Shown piece by piece: positions 33,438 through 41,292 of a stretch of 64,000 nt of DNA. The DNA lies in assembly GCA_023150475.1 (NCBI GenBank), contig JAKLKU010000004.1:1-64000 (forward strand), written 5' to 3'. The stretch comes from Planctomycetota bacterium. Lineage in GTDB: Bacteria; Planctomycetota; UBA1135; GCA-002686595. Numbering within the stretch: position 1 is the first letter of the stretch; each line of letters starts with the position of its first letter. The notes beneath the pieces were generated by a model. That model made no database searches, was not told where the DNA came from, and saw nothing but the letters and a program-made list of their open reading frames with translations. The translations under genes were made by a program, and so were the position numbers.

Positions 33438-34843
33438 TGCTCCGGAGTGACGACCACGTCGCCGGCCGAGAGGACGAACTGCACGCGCGTGCCCGCGACC
33501 AACGGCTCGCCGTCGAGCACCAAGAGGTCGGCGTCCTTGCCGACTTCGATCGAACCCACGCGATCCGCGACGTCGAAGGCGCGCGCCGCACCGAGGGTCA
33601 GCGCTTCGAACGCTTTCTCGCGCGGCAACCCGGCGCCGATCGCGAGCTGGGCGACCAGACCGAGGTCACGCGCGCCGAGCGCATCGCCTGCGCCGGAACC
33701 GATCAAGATCGGCACGCCGGCTTCGGCGAGCCGGCCCGCGAGCGAAGGCTCGGCAAGCCGTTGCTCCTCCGGCCGGAACTGACCGAGCAGCGCGGGCGAC
33801 ACGAGCACGGGAACCTTACGCTCGGCGAGTTCGTCCGCACACGCAACCGCCTCGCTCCCGCCGGCGAGGATCCAGCGCACGCGGTCGTATTTTTCGATGC
33901 CTTCGAGAAGGCTGCGGAGTTCGAGCGCACGGTGCGCTTCGATCACGACGGGCAGCTCGCCGTTCGACGCGCGCGCGAGGACCTCCTTGTCGTCGTCGTA
34001 CTTCGGCGCCTTCGGCCGCTTGTCCTCCTTGTACGACTTCTCCTTGAACTCCTTGCCCGACTTCTCCGCCTCGGCTTTGTCCTTCTCGCGATCCTTCTTC
34101 GCCTTCTTCGCGTTCTCGTCGAGTTCCTTCTCCTTCTCGGCGATCGCTTTCTCCCAGGCTTCGAGCTCGTGCTTGTAGTCGATCTTGTCCTGTAGGTAGC
34201 TCTCGCCGTCGCTCAACGCGCCAAGCGCGCGATCGACGTCCGCGAGCCGATCGAACGGATCCAAGCCGCGCGTGCCCCGCGAGATGCCCACTCCGAGCGC
34301 CACGCACGCGTCACGCAGCAGGATGGCGTGCGCTTCGTCGAGCTGCGGATGAGTGCGGACGATCGCACCGACACCACCGACTTTGCCGTTCGGCGCAGCG
34401 TTGATGCGCACGGCGGTCACGCCCGCGCGCAGCAGTTCGAGTCGCCACCTTTCGTCGACGAACGGGTCCCACGCGTCGACCGTCTGCGTGCCGGCGCTCA
34501 CGCGCTCGTCGCGCAGCGCGGCAGCGTCGACTCCGAACGTCGACCAGGCGTCGATGAACCCCGCGCACACGACCTTGCCGTCGATCTCGCGCGCGCCTTC
34601 CGGCGCGGTGAGGTGCTCGCCGATCGCGACGATGCGACCGTCTTGGACGAGCACCGCGGTCCGTTCTTCGACCTTGCCCGGGCGGACGATCAGCTTCTCG
34701 GCACGGATCAGCGTGACAGCGCCGTTCGCTCGCACCGCCGCTTTGGGCTGCGCGTCGGATTCCGCGCCGGCTCGGGCCGTCGGGCAGACGGCAACGCAGA
34801 GGACCGTGCCGAACACGGTCCTTCGGATGGCTTGGGGGTACAC
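33434..34843 (-). CDS. Exported amidohydrolase-fold protein, pseudoenzyme; first gene of the operon
   Basis: 469 residues. I chose a GTG start at 34843 because it has an AAGGAG ribosome site ten bases upstream and yields a signal peptide (RRTVFGTVLCVAVCPTARAGA). The ATG at 34987 would add ~48 residues without coding character. The HxH position reads VCAGFIDAWSTFG, so both His are lost. Residues of roughly 220-285 are a Lys/Glu/Asp-rich helical tract (EKEKELDENAKKAKKDREKD). The family ending FDVADRVGSIEVGKDADLLVLDGE is kept. Being the promoter-proximal gene, it should be the most expressed if polarity applies. It also carries a hairpin in its first codons. Confidence 0.8.
   Translation of the reverse strand: MYPQAIRRTVFGTVLCVAVCPTARAGAESDAQPKAAVRANGAVTLIRAEKLIVRPGKVEERTAVLVQDGRIVAIGEHLTAPEGAREIDGKVVCAGFIDAWSTFGVDAAALRDERVSAGTQTVDAWDPFVDERWRLELLRAGVTAVRINAAPNGKVGGVGAIVRTHPQLDEAHAILLRDACVALGVGISRGTRGLDPFDRLADVDRALGALSDGESYLQDKIDYKHELEAWEKAIAEKEKELDENAKKAKKDREKDKAEAEKSGKEFKEKSYKEDKRPKAPKYDDDKEVLARASNGELPVVIEAHRALELRSLLEGIEKYDRVRWILAGGSEAVACADELAERKVPVLVSPALLGQFRPEEQRLAEPSLAGRLAEAGVPILIGSGAGDALGARDLGLVAQLAIGAGLPREKAFEALTLGAARAFDVADRVGSIEVGKDADLLVLDGEPLVAGTRVQFVLSAGDVVVTPEQ
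34801..34821 (-). promoter_or_regulatory. Perfect inverted repeat in the first codons of the amidohydrolase operon
   Basis: GGACCGTG / CACGGTCC with a five-base loop, 22-42 bases inside the first gene. It could be an operator or an mRNA hairpin damping translation. Chance is not excluded at this GC content. Confidence 0.3.
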
Positions 34844-35151
34844 GTCGTCGAATCTCCTTCCGGAACCGGACGGACCGGCTCGGAGCCTGTCGACGAGTCG
34901 TTCCCCAGCGATGGGGACCCAGGCCGCCGGGCAGGACCGCGGGGGTCCGGCCGCGGGCGGCGCATAGAATAGGGACCACACCGGCAAAAGAGCCAGGGGA
35001 GAAGCTCGCTAAGTCCTTGTAGGAGCCGGCTTACTGCGCGCTTACCCGCACCGCGTTCTGCCGCGCGCCACAACACGTCCTGAACACGCGGTTTGGACAC
35101 CTTTCCCGTCGACGGCGTTCGGTGCCTTTCCGCGCTCGGCTGCGGCACGCC
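34844..35151. other. 308-bp divergent intergenic region
   Basis: It separates the amidohydrolase operon (leftward) from the orphan gene at 35152 (rightward). The operon's AAGGAG ribosome site lies at its left edge. On the minus strand TATTCT (34966-34971) is a possible -10 box, but no convincing -35 at 17 bp is seen. No small open reading frame with coding character, tRNA or recognisable riboswitch is apparent. Confidence 0.4.
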
Positions 35152-35652
35152 ATGCCGTCGCCGGAACGACGAAATCCGTCGCGGTTTCTGCTGGAACCGG
35201 ACTACTGGCGGGAGCGCCTGGCTGAGATGGGCTCCGTGAGCCGGGGCTTTTTGCTATTTCCTAGGCCAGACCTCGCGAGCCCCGTGGTCGAGGTCGTCGA
35301 GTGGAGCCTGCGCGCCCACGACGGCACACGCCTGTGGGGCCTGAAGGGCCAGTCGACCTTCCACCCGGAACCCAAGGGCGTTTGGCTGCGCGAGTTCGAC
35401 GGTGCGGAGGCCCCGGGTGTCCAGCTCGAGCCGATCTATGAAGGTTGCGTCGACTTTGCGATGCAAGTGCCTCCCGGAAGACGCCTCGAAGACCGCGTCC
35501 TCGACGTGCTGAGAGTGTGGCAGGCCGCCGCGTCGACGTGCGACGTCGCGCCGGACAAGGTCAAGTTCCTGGCGCCTCAAACCCGCGCGGGGTCCGACGC
35601 GATGTTCATCGCGTCTCAGCTTCTGAAGCGCGGCCTTTGCTCGCTACCTTGA
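35152..35652 (+). CDS. Hypothetical protein, 166 residues
   Basis: I do not recognise this protein. From the ATG at 35152 it reads MPSPERRNPSRFLLEPDYWRE and continues as a mixed alpha/beta chain with strands VVEVVEWSLRAHDG, RLWGLKGQSTFH, VQLEPIYEGCVDFAMQVP, a helix (LEDRVLDVLRVWQAAASTC) and an AMFIASQLL helix near the end. No signal peptide or transmembrane helix is seen. Codon use looks genuine (third-position GC high). An upstream in-frame ATG at 35122 is possible. It converges on deoC with a 29-bp gap. A role in carbohydrate or thioester chemistry cannot be argued from this sequence. Confidence 0.6.
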   Translation: MPSPERRNPSRFLLEPDYWRERLAEMGSVSRGFLLFPRPDLASPVVEVVEWSLRAHDGTRLWGLKGQSTFHPEPKGVWLREFDGAEAPGVQLEPIYEGCVDFAMQVPPGRRLEDRVLDVLRVWQAAASTCDVAPDKVKFLAPQTRAGSDAMFIASQLLKRGLCSLP

Positions 35653-35681
35653 CCCTGTTTAGAGGTCAGTAGCCCACCCCT

Positions 35682-36566
35682 TCAGTAGCCGGCGCCGCCG
35701 GACCCGCCGCGCACGATCGCCACGGAGGCCGACGCGCCGATCCGTGTCGCTCCGGCCGCGATCATCGCCTTGGCTCCGGCTTCGTCGCGCACGCCGCCCG
35801 AGGCCTTCACGCCAACCCTCGGCCCGACGGTCCGGCGCATCAAGGCGACGTCGGCAGCCGTTGCGCCGCCCTTCGAGAAGCCGGTCGACGTCTTCACGAA
35901 GTCCGCGCCGGCGCGGACGGCGAGCTCGCAGGCGCGGACCTTCTCGGGATCGGTGAGCAAGGCGGTCTCGAGAATCACCTTGAGCCTCGCGCCGAGCCGG
36001 TGGCACACGTCGGCAACCATCGCGATGTCCTTCTCCACGAACTCGTCGAAGCCCGACTTCAGCGCGCCGACGTTCTGGACCATGTCGATCTCGCAGGCGC
36101 CGTCCTCGATCGCGCGGCGCGCTTCGTACGCCTTCACTTCGCTCGCCATCGCGCCGAGCGGGAAACCGATCACCGAGCAGACGAGCACGCCGGAGCCCTT
36201 GAGGATCTCCGAGCAACGCTTCACCCACGCTCCGTTGACGCACACGCTCGCGAAGCGCTGCTGCAACGCTTCGGCGCAGAGCTTGTCGACCTCCTCGACC
36301 GTCGCGTCGGGCTTGAGCAGCGTGTGATCGATGTAGGTCGCGAGCCCGCCGAGCTTCGGCGACTCGCAGGATGAGCAGCCGATGCGCGCCGCCCCGGCAT
36401 CGATCACTTCGCGCACGCGGTCGACCGCGAGCTCGACTTGGATCGTCGTCGAGCCCCATGGCGTGATCGACGCGGCACCGTGCTCGAGGATTTGGCGGGC
36501 GATCTCGGTCAGGACGTCTTCGAGCTCGACGGGCCCGATCCGAGGCGTTTTCGCGTGGGAGGACAT
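35682..36566 (-). CDS. deoC: Deoxyribose-phosphate aldolase with N-terminal extension
   Basis: 294 residues. It cleaves 2-deoxyribose-5-phosphate to acetaldehyde and glyceraldehyde-3-phosphate. The core starts at ~74 ([15 protein letters not shown]). The catalytic set is complete: EIDMVQN (Asp), [10 protein letters not shown] (Schiff-base Lys) and [11 protein letters not shown] (second Lys). Ordinary DeoC lacks the first ~73 residues. Here residues 12-29 ([19 protein letters not shown]) form an amphipathic helix, followed by a linker, a second helix ([16 protein letters not shown]) and a Cys pair (GCSSCES). Such helices are typical of microcompartment encapsulation peptides. It follows rpiB by two bases. 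The longer frame reaching 37505 only shadows rpiB. Confidence 0.93.
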   Translation of the reverse strand: MSSHAKTPRIGPVELEDVLTEIARQILEHGAASITPWGSTTIQVELAVDRVREVIDAGAARIGCSSCESPKLGGLATYIDHTLLKPDATVEEVDKLCAEALQQRFASVCVNGAWVKRCSEILKGSGVLVCSVIGFPLGAMASEVKAYEARRAIEDGACEIDMVQNVGALKSGFDEFVEKDIAMVADVCHRLGARLKVILETALLTDPEKVRACELAVRAGADFVKTSTGFSKGGATAADVALMRRTVGPRVGVKASGGVRDEAGAKAMIAAGATRIGASASVAIVRGGSGGAGY

Positions 36567-36568
36567 GC

Positions 36569-37372
36569 TCAATCTTCCAGTCGGCGGGCGTAGCGCCGTT
36601 CGATGTCGGAGATCTTGGCGACGCGCCGGGCGTGCCGCTCCTCGCCTTCCTGCGTCCCAAGGAACGCGCGCACGATGTCGACGGCCTTGCCGAGCGACAC
36701 GAACTTCGCGCCGAGCGTCAGCACGTTCGCATAGTTGTGCTCGCGCGCGTTCTTGGCGAGCGCGACGTCGTAGCACGCCGCGGCGCGCGCGCCCGGCACC
36801 TTGTTCGCCGCCATCGCGGAGCCGATCCCGGCGCCGTCGACGCAGATCCCGAAGTCGCATTGCCCCGACGCGACGGCCTCGGCGACGGCCCGCGCGAAGT
36901 CCGGGTAGTCGACGGCGTTCTCGTCGCGGGTGCCGAGGTCGACCGCGGTGTGGCCGAACTCGCGCACGGCGACGACGAGCTCGCGTTTCAGCGCGAACCC
37001 GCCGTGGTCCGAGCCGAGCGCGACTCGCAGGTGCGCGCTGCGCGGCCTGGTCGCGCTCGTCGCGCGTTCGACGATGCGGATCGCGCGGCGTTCGGCGGCC
37101 TCGCGCGCCGCCGGCGTGATCAACGCGCCGTCGGGTGCGCGGTAGACGCCTCCGTCGGGGACGATCGCGAGCGAGCGCTCGGTGACGAGCTCGCGCCCGG
37201 CCTCGGAACTGGAAGTTCCTTCCTCTTCCGAGCCAGGCCGCAGCGGCTCGCCCGTCCGCTCGACGACGACGTGGACGCCGGCGAGTGCCTCGCGAGGCAC
37301 GCCTTCGAGCCCACGCTCGGCGAGGGCGCGCTGCACAGCGCGGCGGGCGATCGCGTCGAGGTCGAGGCTCAT
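36569..37372 (-). CDS. rpiB: RpiB-family sugar-phosphate isomerase with long N-terminal extension
   Basis: 267 residues. The isomerase domain begins at ~115 ([15 protein letters not shown]) and has the RpiB/LacAB hallmarks [26 protein letters not shown] and [15 protein letters not shown]. Where E. coli RpiB has the catalytic CGTG, this protein has VDGAG, a variant I associate with microcompartment-linked RpiB. The first 114 residues are additional: an amphipathic helix ([18 protein letters not shown]) at the very N-terminus, a Gly/Glu/Ser linker, and a GxxLVTERS...[16 protein letters not shown] segment reminiscent of other microcompartment cargo. It is probably co-transcribed with deoC (two-base gap). 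Interconversion of ribose- and ribulose-5-phosphate is the likely reaction. Confidence 0.88.
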   Translation of the reverse strand: MSLDLDAIARRAVQRALAERGLEGVPREALAGVHVVVERTGEPLRPGSEEEGTSSSEAGRELVTERSLAIVPDGGVYRAPDGALITPAAREAAERRAIRIVERATSATRPRSAHLRVALGSDHGGFALKRELVVAVREFGHTAVDLGTRDENAVDYPDFARAVAEAVASGQCDFGICVDGAGIGSAMAANKVPGARAAACYDVALAKNAREHNYANVLTLGAKFVSLGKAVDIVRAFLGTQEGEERHARRVAKISDIERRYARRLED

Positions 37373-37449
37373 GGGCGGAAGAGTGTAGCAGCGACCGAGC
37401 GGGCTCCCCGAGCTTCCCGCGCCTCGCCCCGGTCGGACATAATCGAACC

Positions 37450-38220
37450 GTGCAACAGAACGACCGCGTGATCGTGGTGATGCCGGCGTACAACGCGGCG
37501 AACACCCTGGAGCGGATCTACAACGACGTGCCCAAGGACGTCGTCGACGAGATCATCGTCGTCGACGACTGTTCGAAGGACAACACGGAGGAAATCGCGC
37601 GTCGGCTGCCGGTGACGTACATCCGGCACGCGAAGAACACGGGCTACGGCGGCAATCAGAAGACCTGCTACACCGAAGCTCTGAAACGCGGCGCAGGCTG
37701 CGTGATCATGCTGCACGCCGACTATCAGTACGACGGTCGGATGATCGGGCCGGCGGTGCACATCTTGAAGCTCGGGATCTGCGACGTCGTGCTCGGCAAC
37801 CGCATCCGCACACGACGCGAAGCGCTCGAGGGCGGGATGCCGCCGGTCAAGTACTTGTCGAACCGCGGGCTCACGCTGATCGAGAACCTGCTCTCCGGTC
37901 AGAACCTCGGCGAATGGCACTCGGGTTTCCGCGCGTACAGCCGCCGCGTGCTCGAGACCGTGCCGTTCATGGAGAACAGCGACAACTTCGTCTTCGACTC
38001 GCAGTTCCTCGTCCAGTCGGTGCACTTCGGCTTCAAGATCGGCGACGTGCCGGTGCCGGTGCGCTATTTCGACGAAGCGTCGAGCATCTCGATCCGAGCG
38101 TCGACGCGTTATGCGTTCCACACGCTCGCGACGTTCGCGCAGTGGTACGGCCACCGCATCGGCGTCCTGAACGTCCCGCGCTTCCGTCGCGGCGCGCCGT
38201 CGCCGCGGCCGGCATCGTGA
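37450..38220 (+). CDS. Family 2 glycosyltransferase (polyprenyl-phosphate sugar transferase-like)
   Basis: 256 residues from a GTG start ([19 protein letters not shown]). The GT-A motifs are clear: [46 protein letters not shown] and the DxD-like [10 protein letters not shown]. The following [32 protein letters not shown] and [14 protein letters not shown] segments match dolichyl-phosphate mannosyl/glucosyltransferase-like enzymes. There are no transmembrane helices, so it should be peripheral. Divergent from rpiB by 77 bp. The donor and acceptor are unknown; envelope glycan or lipid-linked sugar synthesis is inferred. Confidence 0.9.
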   Translation: MQQNDRVIVVMPAYNAANTLERIYNDVPKDVVDEIIVVDDCSKDNTEEIARRLPVTYIRHAKNTGYGGNQKTCYTEALKRGAGCVIMLHADYQYDGRMIGPAVHILKLGICDVVLGNRIRTRREALEGGMPPVKYLSNRGLTLIENLLSGQNLGEWHSGFRAYSRRVLETVPFMENSDNFVFDSQFLVQSVHFGFKIGDVPVPVRYFDEASSISIRASTRYAFHTLATFAQWYGHRIGVLNVPRFRRGAPSPRPAS

Positions 38221-38841
38221 TCGGCGCACCCCGGCACGACGCGACCTTTCCGCATGTGGCCCTCGGTCGGGGTCCTACCCGAGGACGGAGATTCACACCG
38301 CAACAGCTGCCTGGGTCGGACCGACCCTCGCCACCAGGTGTCCAGTTGGGGCCGACACCGCGCTCCGCGCCAAGCCAAGCGACGCTCGCGCAAGCCCGAT
38401 TCTCGGCCGAGGTTCATGATCGGCAACGCGGCTTGGGCGCGCGTGCCCGTCGCGGCCGCCGCACGAAGCGGCGACTCACGCGCCAGCTCGACTTCCTGAC
38501 CTCAACCCGGATCGCCGTTACCGTGCGATGCGGTTCCATTCGGACCGCCGGCTCCGGACTGCGTGGCCGAGCGCGCAGCACTCGGGCCGCTGCAGCCGCC
38601 GGCGACCTAGGACACCGATGGACCTCGCGGCGTGCGCACATTCGCTCGTCGGTCGGGAATCAGACGGACTCCCGACCGTCGGAGGGGCGCCGGCGGGGAT
38701 TTCGGAGAAGGGCCGCAACCGATCGCTCTTGGCGACGTCTTGTTCTGCGTAGGGGGCGGCTGCGTTGGTGGGTAGAGGTCCCGTTCTTCCCTCTGGCGTC
38801 GCGCCCGTCACCGGTTTCCTGCCCAACCCTCGCCGCTCGCC
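38221..38841. other. 621-bp region without a recognisable gene
   Basis: The longest gene-free stretch. Short frames here have no convincing start sites or protein-like composition. It contains a perfect 9-bp inverted repeat (CGGTCGGGA / TCCCGACCG, 38650-38678, 11-base loop). It could hold a promoter for the downstream gene, a structured RNA, or a decayed gene. Confidence 0.4.
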
Positions 38842-39882
38842 ATGCTCAAACCCTCGACTCTCCGCGTGTTCGCCGGGCTGCTCGCCGGGCTATTCGTCGC
38901 AATCTCGACGTGTTCGCTCACGAGTCTCGCCAGCGCATCCGCGCAGAAGCCCCAGGCCAAGAAGAAGAGCTCGCCCAACACGGAGCTCTACGCGCTCTAT
39001 CGCGAGGACCTCACCGATCGATACGACACCAGCACCAAGGACTCCCGCGACCGCGCGGAGAAACGCCGCACGCGGGCCGAACGCCTCGACGCCATCCTGA
39101 AGAAGGGCGAGCTCGGCGCTGCCGTCGACTTCTATTACGCCGGCCGCATGCTCGCCCGCGAAGGCGAACCGATCGAGCGGATCGCCCTCGGACACGCGCT
39201 GCTCTCCGCGGCCGCTTGTCAGAAGGTGGAGTACTCGCTCGGCGCGACGGTCGAGGCGCTCGACCGCTGGATGTTGGCCGCAGACCAACCGCAGCAACTC
39301 TGCTCGATCCTGGACGGCGAAAGCTCGAACGCGTCGCCGACGCCGCCGTTCGAAGACCGCGTGCACCAGTCGATCCGCGCGGAGTTCGAGCTCGAGCCGC
39401 TGCACTACGACGACCGCAAACCGGAGTCGAAGGGCAAGAAGCCGAAGGGTTTCAACTCGAAGGAAGCACGGCGCCTCGCGACCGCCGTCGCGGCGCAGGG
39501 CACCGCCGGCGGCCCGCTCGACGCGACGTTGAAGCGCATGCGCGACATCGTCTCGGAAGGGGGTCTCACCGGCGCCGAAGATTGGCTCGCGGCGGCCCGT
39601 GTGCTCTCGAAGAGCACGGACTCGGGCGACCTCGCGATCGCTCACGCACTGGCGCTGCTCGCGACCTCCAAGGGCGAAGCGAGCGCGCGAGAGCTCGTGC
39701 CGGCGACGCTCGACGGACTGCTGCGCGGCTTGGGCTCGCACGAAGCGTTCGGTTCCGCGCTGACCATCGGTTCGAACGAACACGCGTTCGACGCGTGGGG
39801 CCTCGAGCTCGACGCCGCGCTACGGACCGCGTTCGGTCTGCCGATCCCCGACCGCGCGATCGAAGCTTCCGGCGACGAGTGA
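38842..39882 (+). CDS. Secreted protein with two internal helical repeats, unknown function
   Basis: 346 residues. A signal peptide is clear (LRVFAGLLAGLFVAISTCSL then ASASAQ). After a Lys-rich stretch it holds two similar blocks: LKKGELGAAVDFYYAGRMLA...ERIALGHALLSAAA and VSEGGLTGAEDWLAAARVLS...DLAIAHALALLATS, suggesting duplication of a ~90-residue helical unit. A linker rich in Lys (PESKGKKPKGFNSKEARR) separates them. The repeat resembles units found in planctomycete proteins that track hydrolase or secretion partners, but I do not recognise a named family. Its 3' end is convergent with the gene at 39913 (30-bp gap). Confidence 0.7.
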   Translation: MLKPSTLRVFAGLLAGLFVAISTCSLTSLASASAQKPQAKKKSSPNTELYALYREDLTDRYDTSTKDSRDRAEKRRTRAERLDAILKKGELGAAVDFYYAGRMLAREGEPIERIALGHALLSAAACQKVEYSLGATVEALDRWMLAADQPQQLCSILDGESSNASPTPPFEDRVHQSIRAEFELEPLHYDDRKPESKGKKPKGFNSKEARRLATAVAAQGTAGGPLDATLKRMRDIVSEGGLTGAEDWLAAARVLSKSTDSGDLAIAHALALLATSKGEASARELVPATLDGLLRGLGSHEAFGSALTIGSNEHAFDAWGLELDAALRTAFGLPIPDRAIEASGDE

Positions 39883-39912
39883 ACGTGCTCGCGCGCGCGG
39901 CGCTTTGGCCGC

Positions 39913-41199
39913 TCACGCGTCGAACAGGAACCCGAGCACCGCCCGCGCGACGAGCACGTCGAGTTCGAAGAGCTCGCGCTCGAAACGCTGGAACATCCGT
40001 TGGGCGTCGGCCTCGTTCAGCGGTCGCGCGAAGCAAGCCCGCAGCTCGTTCGCGCGAGGCGCACCACGGTTCGCCGTGAGCAAGAGCACGGCCGCGGCGA
40101 ACTCGGGATGCGTCCGCGCGGCGCGCTGCAAGGTCGAGCGCAGGATCGGCCGCGCGTAGGTCTCGAGGTCGATCGAACGCACCGCGAGCACGCGGGCGAG
40201 CCCACGCACCCGCTCGGCTTCCGCGACGAGTTCCGGCGCACTCGACCCGAGTCGCAACGCTCGCTCAGCCGGTCCGAGGGCCGCGGCTCGCCGCGCGACG
40301 CCTGCTCGGCCCGAGAGCTCGGCGTCGTGCTGCCCACCGTCGCCGGCGAGGGCCGTCGATCCCACGCGCAAGCGCCCGCTCTCGAGCTCCGGCACGAGCG
40401 CGTCCGGCCGCGCGCGCAGGCTCGTGCCGTCGACGATCGCGACCGCCTTTCCATCGAAATGCAGATGATGCGCGCCGACCAGGAGCGCCGTGTCCGGCCC
40501 ACGTTGGTTCACCACGACCAACGCGACGATCAAGACGTGCGTCGGCGAGCGCGGCGGATCGCGCAACAAGTCGACGATCGCCGTCTCGACCTGCAGCACC
40601 GTGTGCACGACGGCGGTGCGCACGAGTCGCAACGGCCCGGTGTCCGCGCGCAACGTCGCGAGCCGGTCGGCGCCGAAGAACGCCGAGAGCTGCTCGAACC
40701 ACGGATACCGGACCGTGTCGGCCGAACGCGGCTTCTCGAGCAGCAACGTCAACGCTCCACAGCACGGCGAGCGCACGCCGAAACGATCGAGCGTGCCGAA
40801 CACGGCATCGTGTCCGTCGACGACCTTGCCGACGTGCGCGGCGATCTCGACGACGAGCGTCTTCGCCCCGGATTTCGCCGTGCGCACCGTGAAGTGATCG
40901 TTCGCGAGCTCGAGCGAACCTGGTTCGACGCGCCCGCCGAGGTTCGAGATCGAGAAGATGCGTCGCTGCTGCAACGTCAACGACGACATCAACGGCGCAG
41001 CGACGTCGCGATCGAAGCTCGCACGCAGCTCGCCCTGGAATTCGTCCGCGCACGTGATCAGGCACATGCCGTACTCGGCGACGGTCGCGAGCGACTGCGC
41101 GGCGCGCCGGACCTCGCCGTGCACGACGTCGAGCGCGGCCTCGCGACCCAGCCAACGAGCGAGCGGGGCGAGAGCGTTGGCTGGAACAGTTCCTCGCAT
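39913..41199 (-). CDS. Hypothetical cytosolic protein, 428 residues
   Basis: I do not recognise a family. The protein has no signal peptide or transmembrane helix. It begins MRGTVPANALAPLARWLG and contains a beta-rich centre (DHFTVRTAKSGAKTLVVEIAAHVG, VRSPCCGALTLLLE, THVLIVALVVVNQRGPDTALLVGAHHLHFDG) and a helical C-terminal half (LRLGSSAPELVAEAERVRGLARVLAV...FERELFELDVLVARAVLGFLFDA). Third-position GC bias supports coding on this strand over the overlapping plus-strand frame. It lies between two convergent/divergent neighbours and is probably monocistronic. Function open. Confidence 0.65.
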   Translation of the reverse strand: MRGTVPANALAPLARWLGREAALDVVHGEVRRAAQSLATVAEYGMCLITCADEFQGELRASFDRDVAAPLMSSLTLQQRRIFSISNLGGRVEPGSLELANDHFTVRTAKSGAKTLVVEIAAHVGKVVDGHDAVFGTLDRFGVRSPCCGALTLLLEKPRSADTVRYPWFEQLSAFFGADRLATLRADTGPLRLVRTAVVHTVLQVETAIVDLLRDPPRSPTHVLIVALVVVNQRGPDTALLVGAHHLHFDGKAVAIVDGTSLRARPDALVPELESGRLRVGSTALAGDGGQHDAELSGRAGVARRAAALGPAERALRLGSSAPELVAEAERVRGLARVLAVRSIDLETYARPILRSTLQRAARTHPEFAAAVLLLTANRGAPRANELRACFARPLNEADAQRMFQRFERELFELDVLVARAVLGFLFDA

Positions 41200-41292
41200 G
41201 CGGCAGTTCGTTCCGTCGAACGCACAGGATCAGCGAAACGAACGGACTTCTCCAGCGCCGCGTCGACGAAGTGCGCGGTGTTCCGCGTCGCG

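Noticed and set aside
35230-35250. Terminator-like GGCTC-CGT-GAGCC followed by CTTTTTG
   Set aside because: Lies inside a plausible coding sequence and its stem is only five pairs; kept as a curiosity, not annotated.
35681-37505. 607-codon frame extending deoC upstream
   Set aside because: The N-terminal ~310 codons overlap rpiB in another frame and show no homology; the true DeoC start is the ATG at 36566.
38254-38826. Several 60-100 codon frames in the 38.2-38.8 kb gap
   Set aside because: No ribosome sites, no consistent codon bias, and frames on both strands of similar quality.
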